From the NCBI GenBank assembly GCA_018652685.1, contig JABIBQ010000074.1:1-61460 (forward strand): 61,460 nt of DNA, in the 5' to 3' direction. Of this stretch, positions 44,447-53,305 are shown one piece after another. The position numbers were made by a program, and so were the translations under genes. Each line of letters begins with the position of its first letter. The stretch's first letter is position 1. A model generated the notes under the pieces. The model did not search any database, was not told the DNA's origin, and saw nothing but the letters and a program-made list of their open reading frames with translations. This DNA is from Candidatus Bathyarchaeota archaeon. Lineage in GTDB: Archaea > Thermoproteota > Bathyarchaeia > TCS64.

Positions 44447-44455
44447 ATATATATA
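44447..44455 (-). promoter_or_regulatory. Strong TATA box of the phosphoribosyltransferase-like gene
   Basis: The alternating TATATATAT block reads as a TATA box on the minus strand, about 26-34 bases upstream of the start codon at 44421. Confidence 0.65.
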
Positions 44456-44461
44456 GGGTTG

Positions 44462-44581
44462 TCAAGGGATAATCTCGCAGCCGTTGTTGATCTCGGGGTA
44501 GTCAAACGCTCCAGCATCTAGGACGCCCTCCTCGATCATACGCCTCGCGAGGGGAACCTGTTTTTCAAGCTCCCTGATCAT
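44462..44581 (-). CDS. Candidate small protein or gene remnant upstream of the phosphoribosyltransferase gene
   Basis: A frame on the minus strand is open from 44644 down to the TGA at 44462-44464 (60 codons). The only ATG is at 44581, giving 39 residues (MIRELEKQVPLARRMIEEG... ending GCEIIP). Codons upstream of this ATG also read like protein (WGPEWFNRVCDTTK), which hints at a decayed 5' end. GTTTAAAATC at about 44641-44651 could be its promoter. No family was recognised; it could be a remnant or a chance frame. Confidence 0.35.
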   Translation of the reverse strand: MIRELEKQVPLARRMIEEGVLDAGAFDYPEINNGCEIIP

Positions 44582-44674
44582 ATGCTTGGTCGTATCACAA
44601 ACCCTATTGAACCACTCTGGACCCCAGATGATGCTGGGCTGATTTTAAACCCCTTGGTCAACGCACATGTAAAG

Positions 44675-44682
44675 CCTATATC
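44675..44682 (+). promoter_or_regulatory. TATA box of the second TIGR04076 gene
   Basis: CCTATATC is centred about 27 bases before the ATG at 44705. Confidence 0.55.
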
Positions 44683-44704
44683 AGTTCATGACACAGTTTG
44701 ATCT

Positions 44705-45055
44705 ATGTTCAAGGTAGTTTACACAGTTGTTGATGTCGGGAAGCCAAAGAGCGTGGACGGAGGGCCTACCCATGTTTCTGGGCCATGTAAGATGTACAAG
44801 GTGGGGGACAAGATGACAGTGGCGGGGAACCCGGGCCAGCTTGTGATGCACGAGACCGATGCCGTTTGCCTCGCCGCGTTGAGCGCCATCCTGCCGCTGA
44901 CAAGCGCCATGACCAGGGAGGTCACCGAGTCATGGGATTACATGGACAAGATCACCTACTACAGCTGCCCAGACTCCGAGAGGCCCGTTGTGTTCAAGGT
45001 GGAGCGAATAGAGGTCGCGAAGGGCGAGTATCCACCGCCCTACCCCAACCCCTAG
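44705..45055 (+). CDS. TIGR04076-like protein, divergent copy
   Basis: 116 residues sharing the C-terminal signature of the gene at 7925-8224 (here YSCPDSERPVVFKVERIE) and the overall layout, but lacking the FCSWAWAD core and with cysteines at GPCKMY, AVCLAA and SCPDSE. The tail PPPYPNP is extra. It is likely a second subfamily of unknown function. The stop codon shares a CTAG with the convergent DUF483-like gene. Confidence 0.65.
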   Translation: MFKVVYTVVDVGKPKSVDGGPTHVSGPCKMYKVGDKMTVAGNPGQLVMHETDAVCLAALSAILPLTSAMTREVTESWDYMDKITYYSCPDSERPVVFKVERIEVAKGEYPPPYPNP

Positions 45056-45918
45056 CCCTTCTTGAACTGACTAAGGTATTTCTGTATCAGCTCGGGCTGG
45101 CGCAGCACGAGCTCAGTGTTCATCTGCAGGATGCTCTCGTATAGCCCAGTTAGCCTTGGGTCGAGCCCGGTAAAGGCATCAGCCCAATCGTGCCCCTTGG
45201 ACAGTGCGTTCTCGCAGTGAGGGCTGCACGGGAAAAAGAAGCCAGTGAAGTAGACGTGGGTGTCCACCTCTTTCTCCTTGAGGGTTTCAACTAGCTGACG
45301 GGACGCCCTGGCCTCCACGTTCACGCCGTTGATCCTGTCCCTAGCGTAGCTCCTCACGCAGCACTCGGGGTAGCCCAGGACTTCACCGTTCCTGAGGAGC
45401 CATTTCTCGTTGAACTCCTCTGGGTACGCGAACCTGATGGGGTCAACGTTGGGCCCTGGCTTCCTCTGGGTCTTTTTGCGTATATTGCCCCTGTCCGCCA
45501 TGAGCTTCCTGATCCACCCGCCAGTGCTCTTTTCCTTGAAAATATACAGCTCGTGGACCGTGGGCCTGACCTTGATCTGGTTGTTACGGAGCCCCAGCTC
45601 CTCGGACCAACGGTAATATGACTTGTATGCATCGGACCCCTCCACTATCTCCTCGAAGCGGTCCTCAAGCATTTTCTTCATTGCCTGCACCGCTGCTGCC
45701 CTTACCCTCGGGTCAGCGATTGCCTGGAGCTTGGCGAGGTGCGGCTTTACCGCCTCATCAATGCGTTGACCCATCTCTGTTCCGTACGGTAACTCGGCGG
45801 GTATCGTGACCTGGCTTGCTGGCCTGAGCCCCAGATATGATGCTAGAAACGCCTCAAGCTTGGATTTTGGAAAGAGAAGTGATTCCTCAAGAAACGCATC
45901 GAGCAGGTCGGCATCCAT
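45052..45918 (-). CDS. DUF483-like cysteine-containing protein
   Basis: 288 residues. A central basic region (GGWIRKLMADRGNIRKKTQRK) is followed by GYPECCVRSY (about 189-198) and FFFPCSPHCENAL (about 231-243), four cysteines that may bind a metal or cluster. This pattern resembles the archaeal DUF483 family of unknown function, possibly nucleic-acid related given the basic stretch. A TATA-like CCTTAAG lies about 27 bases upstream on the minus strand. Confidence 0.6.
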   Translation of the reverse strand: MDADLLDAFLEESLLFPKSKLEAFLASYLGLRPASQVTIPAELPYGTEMGQRIDEAVKPHLAKLQAIADPRVRAAAVQAMKKMLEDRFEEIVEGSDAYKSYYRWSEELGLRNNQIKVRPTVHELYIFKEKSTGGWIRKLMADRGNIRKKTQRKPGPNVDPIRFAYPEEFNEKWLLRNGEVLGYPECCVRSYARDRINGVNVEARASRQLVETLKEKEVDTHVYFTGFFFPCSPHCENALSKGHDWADAFTGLDPRLTGLYESILQMNTELVLRQPELIQKYLSQFKKG

Positions 45919-45955
45919 AAAATAACCCTTGCTACCGCTGTCTTAAGGTATGTTA

Positions 45956-45974
45956 TAAAAAATAAAAGAAAAAG
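45956..45974 (-). terminator. T-rich terminator after the membrane operon
   Basis: Read on the minus strand, CCTTTTTCTTTTATTTTTT (19 bases) follows the last stop of the membrane operon within about 12 bases, then leads into the promoter of the DUF483-like gene. Confidence 0.55.
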
Positions 45975-45985
45975 GGGATGTATGT

Positions 45986-46621
45986 TTACATCGGAATCAG
46001 TTTAAGGACTTCTAGGAAGAACTTCGCTCTGCCTGTAAGCATGGTGAACCTGAACAACACCGTGTTGCCGAAATAGGCTCCTAACCCAACCATGATGAAC
46101 AGTCGTCCAATTCTGGTCGGTGCCTTTAGGGCTCCAGTGTGCTCCATGGTCAACAAGAAATACATCAGGCTGCAGACCAATCCTACCGCAATGTACAGGA
46201 AGTTGAACCAAGCCAGTGCCCCGCCCTCAGTTGGTGCGGTGATGGTGCTGGCTATCGCGTCCTGAATGTTCGGTCCGATGGTTCCTCTGATGCCGAGGCC
46301 GAAGCCTGCGCCTACCAGTAGAGCTATCGGATACCTGCTCACCCATCGATACTCGGGTATCAGCATCGCATAGATCATGATACCCATTATCAGGGGAACA
46401 ATCATCAGGATTTCTCCTTCCAGCATAGGTGTCACAGCTATTCTCATAACGTTGTTAATGTTGGTAACAACGTTGATCGCCAAGAATATGGCGATGAACA
46501 TATGCTCCGAGAACCTATAGACTGGGTTTTCCTTGTACAGTGGGTAGCTATAGATGGTCAGCATCAGGACCCATCCGGTCCAGAGACCGACTACGTCCCA
46601 CATCGCTGTTGGATATGCCAT
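45986..46621 (-). CDS. Six-helix membrane protein, fourth gene of the DUF6754 operon
   Basis: 211 residues with about six hydrophobic segments (8-29, 37-58, 70-88, 96-115, 133-155, 167-190) and short loops. No transporter signature was recognised. The start directly abuts the stop of the preceding gene (46622), so it is translated as part of the operon. It probably forms the membrane part of the same complex as its three upstream partners. Confidence 0.75.
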   Translation of the reverse strand: MAYPTAMWDVVGLWTGWVLMLTIYSYPLYKENPVYRFSEHMFIAIFLAINVVTNINNVMRIAVTPMLEGEILMIVPLIMGIMIYAMLIPEYRWVSRYPIALLVGAGFGLGIRGTIGPNIQDAIASTITAPTEGGALAWFNFLYIAVGLVCSLMYFLLTMEHTGALKAPTRIGRLFIMVGLGAYFGNTVLFRFTMLTGRAKFFLEVLKLIPM

Positions 46622-47452
46622 TTAGCTTTCCCTCCCACGGTCAGTTAATACTCCAATGTTTGCCATTATGACGGCTATGACTATCATCAGGTGACTTACG
46701 CTAATGCTGTCCATCGCAGTTGTCGCTTCTCCTAGCTCTCCGATTAACTTCTCAAGCTCTGCGCCGCCCCTTGAGCCGACGCTCATGCCAAAGTAGTTAC
46801 CTGCCAACCAGTATGGAATACCGGTTGAACCAAGCATTGAGATACCGATCTGAGCTAATGGAACATCATGTGGCTCCTGCCACTGGCGTAGGAAATATGC
46901 TCCCCAGTCGCCAGTATCAGAGGACAGAACACCCGCGATATCCCGCCACTCATTTACATCAGCCATAAGTGGAATGTCGTCCAAGTCAGTACCATGGTGA
47001 TCCTGTGGATAAACACTCCTCATATCGCTTGCGAGCTGCGTGATTGCGGCCTCTCCACCGGTAATATACCCGAGGAAGACATAATCCTCCCCGTATTCCT
47101 TACCTGCGAAGTCTGCTCCTGCATCTTCCATAAGCTTGTTCATAGTTAGCTCAACGTCGTAATGAGGTCCCATGAATATTATCTTGGCATCCTCTCTGAA
47201 CAGAGCCTTCGTTACGACAGTTACCCCTGGGGCACACTCTGACCAAGCGCTAACGCCGTAGCCAAAGTTTATGATCCATATCTCTCCCGCATCGATGCTA
47301 TCACCAGTAACTCCATCATAGAGGTCCTGGGTGTTAGGAGCGATGCTTAGAGGGAACCCTATCGGGCTCAGGAATGGAACCATCATCGCGAAGAAGAGAA
47401 TCCAGTAAAAGACTCTCCTGTCCATGTTTGCCATTTTTTCTGTAATACTCAT
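46622..47452 (-). CDS. Bitopic membrane protein with large extracytoplasmic domain (DUF6754 operon)
   Basis: 276 residues. One transmembrane helix near the N-terminus (about 13-32) and one near the C-terminus (about 252-268) enclose about 215 residues, probably facing outside. That domain has a Rossmann-like flavour (IWIINFGYG, AKIIFMGPHYDVEL, DYVFLGYITGGEAAI), reminiscent of substrate or ligand sensing. The first bases overlap the preceding gene by 4 (ATGA). Family function is unknown. Confidence 0.72.
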   Translation of the reverse strand: MSITEKMANMDRRVFYWILFFAMMVPFLSPIGFPLSIAPNTQDLYDGVTGDSIDAGEIWIINFGYGVSAWSECAPGVTVVTKALFREDAKIIFMGPHYDVELTMNKLMEDAGADFAGKEYGEDYVFLGYITGGEAAITQLASDMRSVYPQDHHGTDLDDIPLMADVNEWRDIAGVLSSDTGDWGAYFLRQWQEPHDVPLAQIGISMLGSTGIPYWLAGNYFGMSVGSRGGAELEKLIGELGEATTAMDSISVSHLMIVIAVIMANIGVLTDRGRES

Positions 47453-48102
47453 TCGTCTCCGCCTCCTGCGTAGAATCCTCGCTCCTTACCAAGCAGTGCC
47501 CTGAAGCCATAAGCGATCATCCCAAGCGCGCCTACCATAGCAAAGGTTCTCATCCCTGGGATTTGCCCAGTGAACTTGAACCACTCGCCGATAGTTGCGA
47601 ATCCTGGCCAGATTGCCTCACCAACCGGAGCATTGCTCAGGATGACGAAGCAGCCCGCGATGAGCATGAGTGCTGCATCGATGTTCCTCGCCCTGAAGGC
47701 TCGGTATGCTGCTGAGAAGATATAGAATCCTGTAATCGGATACAGTGTTGCACCTAGTGGAGTATACACATTGACGAAGAGCCAGTTGTAGATTCCGTTG
47801 TCAGTCTGCTGCCCAGTCGCGAGATATCCCATCATTCCTGTCAGGAACATTATCGCGAAAAAGGCCAGCACAACTGCGCTGTAACCATAGTTGTCTCTTT
47901 TTCTCTGTAAGTTGAGAGTGTGCTGTCTGAGGAGCTGGATAGCTCCGAGCCCCAATGAAATGTTGTACACTATTATAGCCCAGGTCCTAATCGTCTCTGC
48001 AAGAGACCAAGTCTCTGCGAAGAAGAAATACTCAACGAACATGAGTACAGTTACTAGACCAGTAAAAGCGTAAACAACTTCACGTTTTAGTACTTGTGAC
48101 AT
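47449..48102 (-). CDS. Six-helix membrane protein, second gene of the DUF6754 operon
   Basis: 217 residues with about six hydrophobic segments (11-28, 34-58, 74-95, 106-135, 142-160, 188-205). It is similar in size and layout to the fourth gene. It begins six bases after the stop of the DUF6754 gene and overlaps the next gene by four. No known transporter family was recognised. Confidence 0.75.
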   Translation of the reverse strand: MSQVLKREVVYAFTGLVTVLMFVEYFFFAETWSLAETIRTWAIIVYNISLGLGAIQLLRQHTLNLQRKRDNYGYSAVVLAFFAIMFLTGMMGYLATGQQTDNGIYNWLFVNVYTPLGATLYPITGFYIFSAAYRAFRARNIDAALMLIAGCFVILSNAPVGEAIWPGFATIGEWFKFTGQIPGMRTFAMVGALGMIAYGFRALLGKERGFYAGGGDE

Positions 48103-48108
48103 TTCTCA

Positions 48109-48891
48109 TTATACCCCCAATAGGTCGGCAATGACTGTAATACCTGCAGCGCCAAGCAAGAAGCCAACAGTTGTCATTGCTACGAGTAGCAACTTAACCA
48201 TGTCTTCTCCCTTGATCGATCCTACCATTTCAGGATCGCCGCTAACAGAGGCACCCGCCGCGAACAACTCTTCTGCCAAAAGCATGTAGTCACATGTGGC
48301 GACGAGGAACGGCATCTGGTGGGTGTTGTTTGTACCGCCAATCTGCATTGCTTCGATAGCGTTTCCTGCCTCACCGATAACGACGGATTCGTAATAGAAT
48401 CCGCCCATCAGTATGTTTGAGGCTGGACGCTCTCTCTGGAAGTATCCCAGTACCCCGCTCAAGTAAGCGGACTGGCCAGAGATGAATGTGATTGACTCGA
48501 TGTCAAACTCTTCTGGTTTACCCTGTGACAGATACGCTGTCCTCATCGTCTCCTCTACCAGTGGAAGCGCATCAGGAAGCGGGCAGAAGGCATCTAGCCT
48601 TACGCCTGCTTTGACACACTCCTCAGTCAGGTACTGGAGGATGCTGATGCTGGCAAGGATCTGAGGTCCCTGCGTCGCATCATTTAGACCGCCGCCAATT
48701 CCTGGAGTCCAAAAGACCGGTTTACCCATTTCTGCGGCTCGGCCTACGGCTTCCGGAATGGCTAGCATTGCTGGCAGTGTTCTAACTTTGAAGTCGCTCT
48801 TTTTGCTTATCGACATATAATAATACATTACCCCGAAGGTAACGATCATTATAGCGAAAGTCATCAGTCGTCCTTCTACTATAATTGCCAT
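48109..48891 (-). CDS. DUF6754-family membrane protein, first gene of a four-gene operon
   Basis: 260 residues. A helix at about 8-27 and another near the C-terminus (about 236-256) bracket a soluble domain with conserved stretches TPGIGGGLNDATQGPQ, FISGQSAYLSGVLGYF, GGFYYESVVIGEAGNAI and QIGGTNNTHQMPF that I recognise as DUF6754. The ATG at 48891 is chosen because AAGGAAAAC directly precedes it as a ribosome site; a longer frame to 48939 adds a poor N-terminus. Function is unknown. From memory, homologues in Chloroflexi lie beside GlmL-like genes; one such gene is at the right edge of this window. Confidence 0.82.
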   Translation of the reverse strand: MAIIVEGRLMTFAIMIVTFGVMYYYMSISKKSDFKVRTLPAMLAIPEAVGRAAEMGKPVFWTPGIGGGLNDATQGPQILASISILQYLTEECVKAGVRLDAFCPLPDALPLVEETMRTAYLSQGKPEEFDIESITFISGQSAYLSGVLGYFQRERPASNILMGGFYYESVVIGEAGNAIEAMQIGGTNNTHQMPFLVATCDYMLLAEELFAAGASVSGDPEMVGSIKGEDMVKLLLVAMTTVGFLLGAAGITVIADLLGV

Positions 48892-49185
48892 TGTTTTCCT
48901 TCCGTTTGTTAGCCTAATCCACCGAGCCGCATAAAGCAAATCATAATGAAATGAAGTTACCTTAGGCTCACGTGAATGTTGACTTGATTTTAATCATGTT
49001 TCTGTATATATAATACTTTTTTCTATTCACGCAATAAAATAGGTAATTACTACACGTTTTTAAAGATTTTAAACATAATTATAACATCAATAACAGGATG
49101 TGTAACAGAATATTCGATTAGTTTCTTTTTTGCATCGCATGTGAAGATTAAGAAAAGATATCTGATAAAAATCATAGAAATTGAA
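48892..49185. promoter_or_regulatory. 294-base AT-rich region upstream of the membrane operon
   Basis: No gene was recognised. GCTTTATG on the minus strand at about 48929-48937 is a possible TATA box, giving the operon a short leader with a ribosome site. The rest is very AT-rich, including TATATATAATA near 49006-49016 and a spaced inverted pair CGTGAAT / ATTCACG about 50 bases apart (48970-49040). Confidence 0.4.
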
Positions 49186-49575
49186 CTACAGGAAAGGAAT
49201 GTATTGTCTCCATCCCTTTTTCTTCATAGAATCACCCTCAGAGACTTTGTCTTTTTTATCATCGCTCTTCGGGTTGAGGCCCTTTGAGGCGATCTCCTCA
49301 AGCCGTACAATGAGCTTCTCAACGTTCTTGTGCTCCTCGAAAAGCTTCATCACTTTTTGGCTCTTGATAGCAGCGTTGTCACCAAATATCGGCATCAGGG
49401 GAGTGAAGAAAACGGTACCCATACTTGTCCCGATCCTGCTCATTGGCTTGTAGCTCTCAAGGAAGAGAATCGCAGCTGTCTCCATGCCGTACTTGTAAAG
49501 CTCTCTCGCTGTCCACTCAATGATCTCGTCTTCTTCCTCAGGTGATAATTCTTCGTCCCAAAACATGTGGTTCAC
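49186..49575 (-). CDS. Small uncharacterised cytosolic protein
   Basis: 129 residues. The conserved-looking core is AAILFLESYKPMSRIG followed by FFTPLMPIFG; the C-terminus is a basic, charged tail. It resembles a small protein family widespread in archaea whose function is not known. The ATG at 49575 or the third residue's neighbour at 49566 could be the start. It is transcribed toward the membrane operon from about 300 bases away and follows the next gene by 30 bases. Confidence 0.62.
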   Translation of the reverse strand: MNHMFWDEELSPEEEDEIIEWTARELYKYGMETAAILFLESYKPMSRIGTSMGTVFFTPLMPIFGDNAAIKSQKVMKLFEEHKNVEKLIVRLEEIASKGLNPKSDDKKDKVSEGDSMKKKGWRQYIPFL

Positions 49576-49605
49576 AGGGTCAGGAATGCTTTGTTTAAAG
49601 AGAAT

Positions 49606-50070
49606 TTAAGAACTTGCCTCGACTCCGCGCCTTTTTAGCCTGTCCTTTGTCTCGATATAGCTTCCTAGAATACCCCCGGCGAAATAGCATACCCCCAGGG
49701 TTATCGCCAACGCTAGGGTCTGATCGCTGTTCATCGAGCTGAGTATCAGCAGCCCCATTATAGTGCTGTACCCTGCTGTCTTCAAACCAGCCTTCAGGTA
49801 ATCCCTCTTGGCCCTCCTGATGACCTGCCTGGACGCGAGGTACCCCGCGAGCAGGTAGAGGATGTAACTAACATCGACGAGGAAACGAGGCGGTAACTGG
49901 CTGAAGAACTGCCTGAAAACACTCAACGCCTGCATCCAGACGAATACGATACCGTTAGCCAGCATCGCGCCTGCCATGAAGTCATTATCGGACTGTGGCT
50001 CAGGCTCAGTTGCCTCGGTGACCTCCTCTTCCTCGTCCGGCCCGACCTGTTTCTCTTCCTCTGCGTCCAT
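49606..50070 (-). CDS. Membrane protein with acidic N-terminus
   Basis: 154 residues. The first 28 residues are almost all Glu, Asp, Pro and Gln; then about four hydrophobic segments follow (31-52, 63-80, 92-110, 119-138) and a basic tail. No family was recognised. The acidic tail probably faces the cytoplasm. It precedes the small gene at 49186-49575 on the same strand and may be in one transcription unit with it. Confidence 0.65.
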   Translation of the reverse strand: MDAEEEKQVGPDEEEEVTEATEPEPQSDNDFMAGAMLANGIVFVWMQALSVFRQFFSQLPPRFLVDVSYILYLLAGYLASRQVIRRAKRDYLKAGLKTAGYSTIMGLLILSSMNSDQTLALAITLGVCYFAGGILGSYIETKDRLKRRGVEASS

Positions 50071-50144
50071 TTCCTAACCAATACCTTTACGGCTCTTAGC
50101 TTTATTCGTCTAAGCTTAACTACCAGAAAAGCTTCCTTCACTGT

Positions 50145-52634
50145 ATGAGCTCAAATGGCATTCAATCACCGGAGGACTTCCTCGGTTTCAAGGTAGGGAC
50201 TGATAGGAAGATAGCCGACTGGCCTGAGATTGTAGAATATTTCACAAAACTGGGCATGGCTTCGCCCAGAATCGTCGTTGATGACCTGGGGGAGACCACC
50301 GAGGGCAACCCCTTCATCCTGGCGACTATCACATCGGAGGACAACCACGCAAAGATCGACGAATTGAGGGCGATCCAGCTCAGGCTCAGCGACCCCGCTG
50401 GTCTGAGTGAGGAGGACGCCTCCAGACTGATTGAGATGGGCAAGACAGTTGTAATGATAACGTGCAGCATCCACAGCACCGAGATAGGTGGCAGTCAGAT
50501 GAGCATGGATCTCGCCCACAGACTAGCCTCCGACGACGGATATGATGTCGGAGAGATACTTGAGAACACAATTTTCCTGCTGGTACCCTCCCTTAATCCC
50601 GATGGGAACAGGCTCGTGGTTGACTGGTACGAGAAGACTCTGGGCACGCCATACGAGGGAAGTAACCCCCCGTATGTGTACCACAAGTACGCAGGCCACG
50701 ACAACAACAGGGACTGGTACATGTTCACATTGAAGGAGACCCAGCTGGCCATCAGCAAGGTCCACAACGTCTGGCATCCCCAAATCGTGTACGATATACA
50801 CCAGATGGGCAGGTACGGGCCCAGGTTCTACGTCCCGCCTTTCACCGATCCGTACGAGCCCAACATCGACCCCGTCCTCACCAGCGGTGTCAACTTCATG
50901 GGCTCAAGCATGGCCGATGCCCTCGCAAGGGAGGGAAAGGAAGGAGTATCTACCCACTGGGTCTTCGATGCGTGGACTCCGGCAAGGGCTTACCAGCACT
51001 ACCATGGCGGGATCAGAATTCTCTCCGAGGCGGCTTCAGTCAAGATAGCAACGCCCATCGAGATCGAGAAGGATGAGCTGTCAGGTGCAAGAGGATTCAA
51101 GCCACATGATGCTAGGTGGAACCACACCATGCCTTGGAAGGGAGGGAAGTGGACACTTAGGGACATCGTGGATTATGAGTTTACGACGGCCTTTGCGTGT
51201 CTCCAGACGGCGGCGAAGTTCAGGGGGAGGTGGCTTAGAGGAACTTACGAGATGGGAAAAAGAGCACTTGACGCCAGTAGCCCGTACGCTTTCATAATCC
51301 CTGACGGTCAGCGGGATCATGGTGCTGTGACCGAGCTGATCTGGGTCCTCAGGATGGGGGATGTCAGAGTCGATAAGGCAGTTGAACCCCTGACCGCGGA
51401 CGGGGTCGAGTACCCCGCAGGAAGCTATGTCGTGAGGTTCGCACAGCCGTACGGTGGGTTCGCCAAGACATTGCTGGAGAACCAAGTCTACCCTGACCTT
51501 AGGAACAGCCCTGATGACGCCCCCGTGGTGCCCTACGATGTCACGGGGCATACGTTAAGCCTCCAGCTAGGGGTTGAGGTGGTAGAGGTGGCCGATGTCT
51601 TCGATGCGGTCCTTGAGGAGGTTGATGATCCGGTCCTGGAGCCTGGCTCCGTGTCAAACAATGGTGCCCCGTTCTACCTGCTTTCACCCGTGCCCAACTA
51701 CGCGGCCAAGGCTGTGAACACCCTGTTGAAAGGGAGGTACACGGTGAACAGATCACTCGAAGGGATTGATTTCGAGGGAATTACGATGCCCCCTGGCACG
51801 TTCATCATAGAGTCCAAGGACGGGCTCGATGGTGAGCTGGAAGAAATAGCCAAGTTATATGGGCTCGACTTTTTCGGTGTCAACGAAATCGATTGCGAGG
51901 TCTTTGAGATTGGGAAAGCCAGGATCGGTATCTACAGAGCTTGGCTGCCCAACGCTGACGAGGGCTGGCTCAGGATGGTTCTGGATGAGTACGGTTTTGA
52001 GTACGTGAACCTGTACCCAGAGGACGTGCGGAAAGGCGGCCTATCAGACATGATTGATCTTCTCATCATACCCGACCTGGACAGGACTGCCGTCATGGAC
52101 GGCATGAAGGGACAGAGGTACTATAATCCTGCCGAGTTCGAGAAAAAGTACACGATGGGGATCGGCGAAGTGGGCAACAAGGAGGTCAGCAAGTTCGTGG
52201 AGGCAGGGGGCACCGTCGTCTGCCTCAACAGGAGTAACGAGTACGCCGTCAAAGACTTGTGGGCAGGTGCAAAGCTGCCTCTTGAAGGACTAAGCGAGAA
52301 AGAGTTCTACTGCCCAGGCAGCCTACTGAGAGTCCTGGTTGACAACACCCACCCCGTGGGCTACGGTTTCAGCAGGGAGGAAACAATCATGTACCTCCAC
52401 AGCCCTGTCTTCGAGCTGTCGGAAGGGGAGTCAGTTGTATGGTACCCGGAGGCAGACCCGCTCATCAGCGGCTGGGTCCTCGGTGAAGAACACCTGAGGG
52501 GTAGGACCGCGGTGGCAGAGGTGCCCGCTGGAGATGGCGTGATAATAATGATTGGCTGCCCGCCCCATTTCAGGAACCAGAACAGGGCCACGTTCAAGCT
52601 GATGTTCAACAGCATCTACTATGGTTCGTCCTAG
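50145..52634 (+). CDS. M14-family zinc carboxypeptidase-like protein
   Basis: 829 residues. The zinc-binding HxxE is His110-Glu113 (CSIHSTEIGG) and the third ligand is probably His219 (YDIHQMG); NPDG (151-154) and NNRD (187-190) mark the substrate carboxylate site. A long C-terminal region (about 430-829) holds beta-rich domains and a class-I-amidotransferase-like stretch (LLIIPDLD). No signal peptide is seen, unusual for large M14 enzymes, so cytosolic peptide trimming is likely. It ends one base from the convergent flavin reductase gene. Confidence 0.87.
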   Translation: MSSNGIQSPEDFLGFKVGTDRKIADWPEIVEYFTKLGMASPRIVVDDLGETTEGNPFILATITSEDNHAKIDELRAIQLRLSDPAGLSEEDASRLIEMGKTVVMITCSIHSTEIGGSQMSMDLAHRLASDDGYDVGEILENTIFLLVPSLNPDGNRLVVDWYEKTLGTPYEGSNPPYVYHKYAGHDNNRDWYMFTLKETQLAISKVHNVWHPQIVYDIHQMGRYGPRFYVPPFTDPYEPNIDPVLTSGVNFMGSSMADALAREGKEGVSTHWVFDAWTPARAYQHYHGGIRILSEAASVKIATPIEIEKDELSGARGFKPHDARWNHTMPWKGGKWTLRDIVDYEFTTAFACLQTAAKFRGRWLRGTYEMGKRALDASSPYAFIIPDGQRDHGAVTELIWVLRMGDVRVDKAVEPLTADGVEYPAGSYVVRFAQPYGGFAKTLLENQVYPDLRNSPDDAPVVPYDVTGHTLSLQLGVEVVEVADVFDAVLEEVDDPVLEPGSVSNNGAPFYLLSPVPNYAAKAVNTLLKGRYTVNRSLEGIDFEGITMPPGTFIIESKDGLDGELEEIAKLYGLDFFGVNEIDCEVFEIGKARIGIYRAWLPNADEGWLRMVLDEYGFEYVNLYPEDVRKGGLSDMIDLLIIPDLDRTAVMDGMKGQRYYNPAEFEKKYTMGIGEVGNKEVSKFVEAGGTVVCLNRSNEYAVKDLWAGAKLPLEGLSEKEFYCPGSLLRVLVDNTHPVGYGFSREETIMYLHSPVFELSEGESVVWYPEADPLISGWVLGEEHLRGRTAVAEVPAGDGVIIMIGCPPHFRNQNRATFKLMFNSIYYGSS

Positions 52635-52635
52635 T

Positions 52636-53202
52636 TTACTCGGGGGGCGTCTTCTGTACCAGGGCGTCTCCTATCATTACACCGAGTGAGTGATACCCGT
52701 TGTCCCCTGGACTGTATATGAACGGCTTCAGCAACTGGATATCAGGGGCACCGTCCGTCAACGCAGCCTCATCGACCTTAACGTCCAGTATCTCACCAAC
52801 GACCATGATGTGGGAGCCCAGGTTCACGGTCTCCTTGAGCCTGCACTCAATAATCATGCCGCACTCCTCGACGTATGGGGCGTCCACGAGATCGCTCTTC
52901 ACGGGAGTGAATCCAGTGTCACCGAACTTGTCAGAGTCCTTGCCGGAGACCATCCCAGCGTAATCGGTCTCCCTCCAGAGCTCCTCACCCGGCACGCTGA
53001 TGGTGAAAGCCTTCCGCTCCATTACAGCTTTGTAGGTGTGCCTCGCCTCCCTGAGGCTCACCTGGATACACGGAGGGTCGCTGTTGCATATCCCGGCCCA
53101 CGCCGCCGTCATGATGTTTGCCTTGCCGTTGCTATCGTACGTGCCCACCAGCCAGACCGGTGTCGGTATGGCGAGGGTCTTTGCCCCTTGACTGAGTTTC
53201 AT
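52636..53202 (-). CDS. Flavin reductase-family (FMN-binding split barrel) protein
   Basis: 188 residues. The start MKLSQGAKTLAIPTPVWLVG and the segments NIMTAAWAGICNSDPPCIQVSL (two parts) and AFTISVPGEE match the DIM6/NTAB flavin-reductase-like family. It binds FMN and passes electrons in two-component or iron-reducing systems. CCTTAACC about 27 bases upstream on the minus strand is the TATA box. Confidence 0.88.
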   Translation of the reverse strand: MKLSQGAKTLAIPTPVWLVGTYDSNGKANIMTAAWAGICNSDPPCIQVSLREARHTYKAVMERKAFTISVPGEELWRETDYAGMVSGKDSDKFGDTGFTPVKSDLVDAPYVEECGMIIECRLKETVNLGSHIMVVGEILDVKVDEAALTDGAPDIQLLKPFIYSPGDNGYHSLGVMIGDALVQKTPPE

Positions 53203-53305
53203 GATCAGAATGGCGCCGTGAGTCGGTTAAGGAGTTCGGCTCATGGAATACTCCAAAAATTCTTATCGTAATAACGGCATACGTGAAAACTATTCGATTT
53301 GAGGT

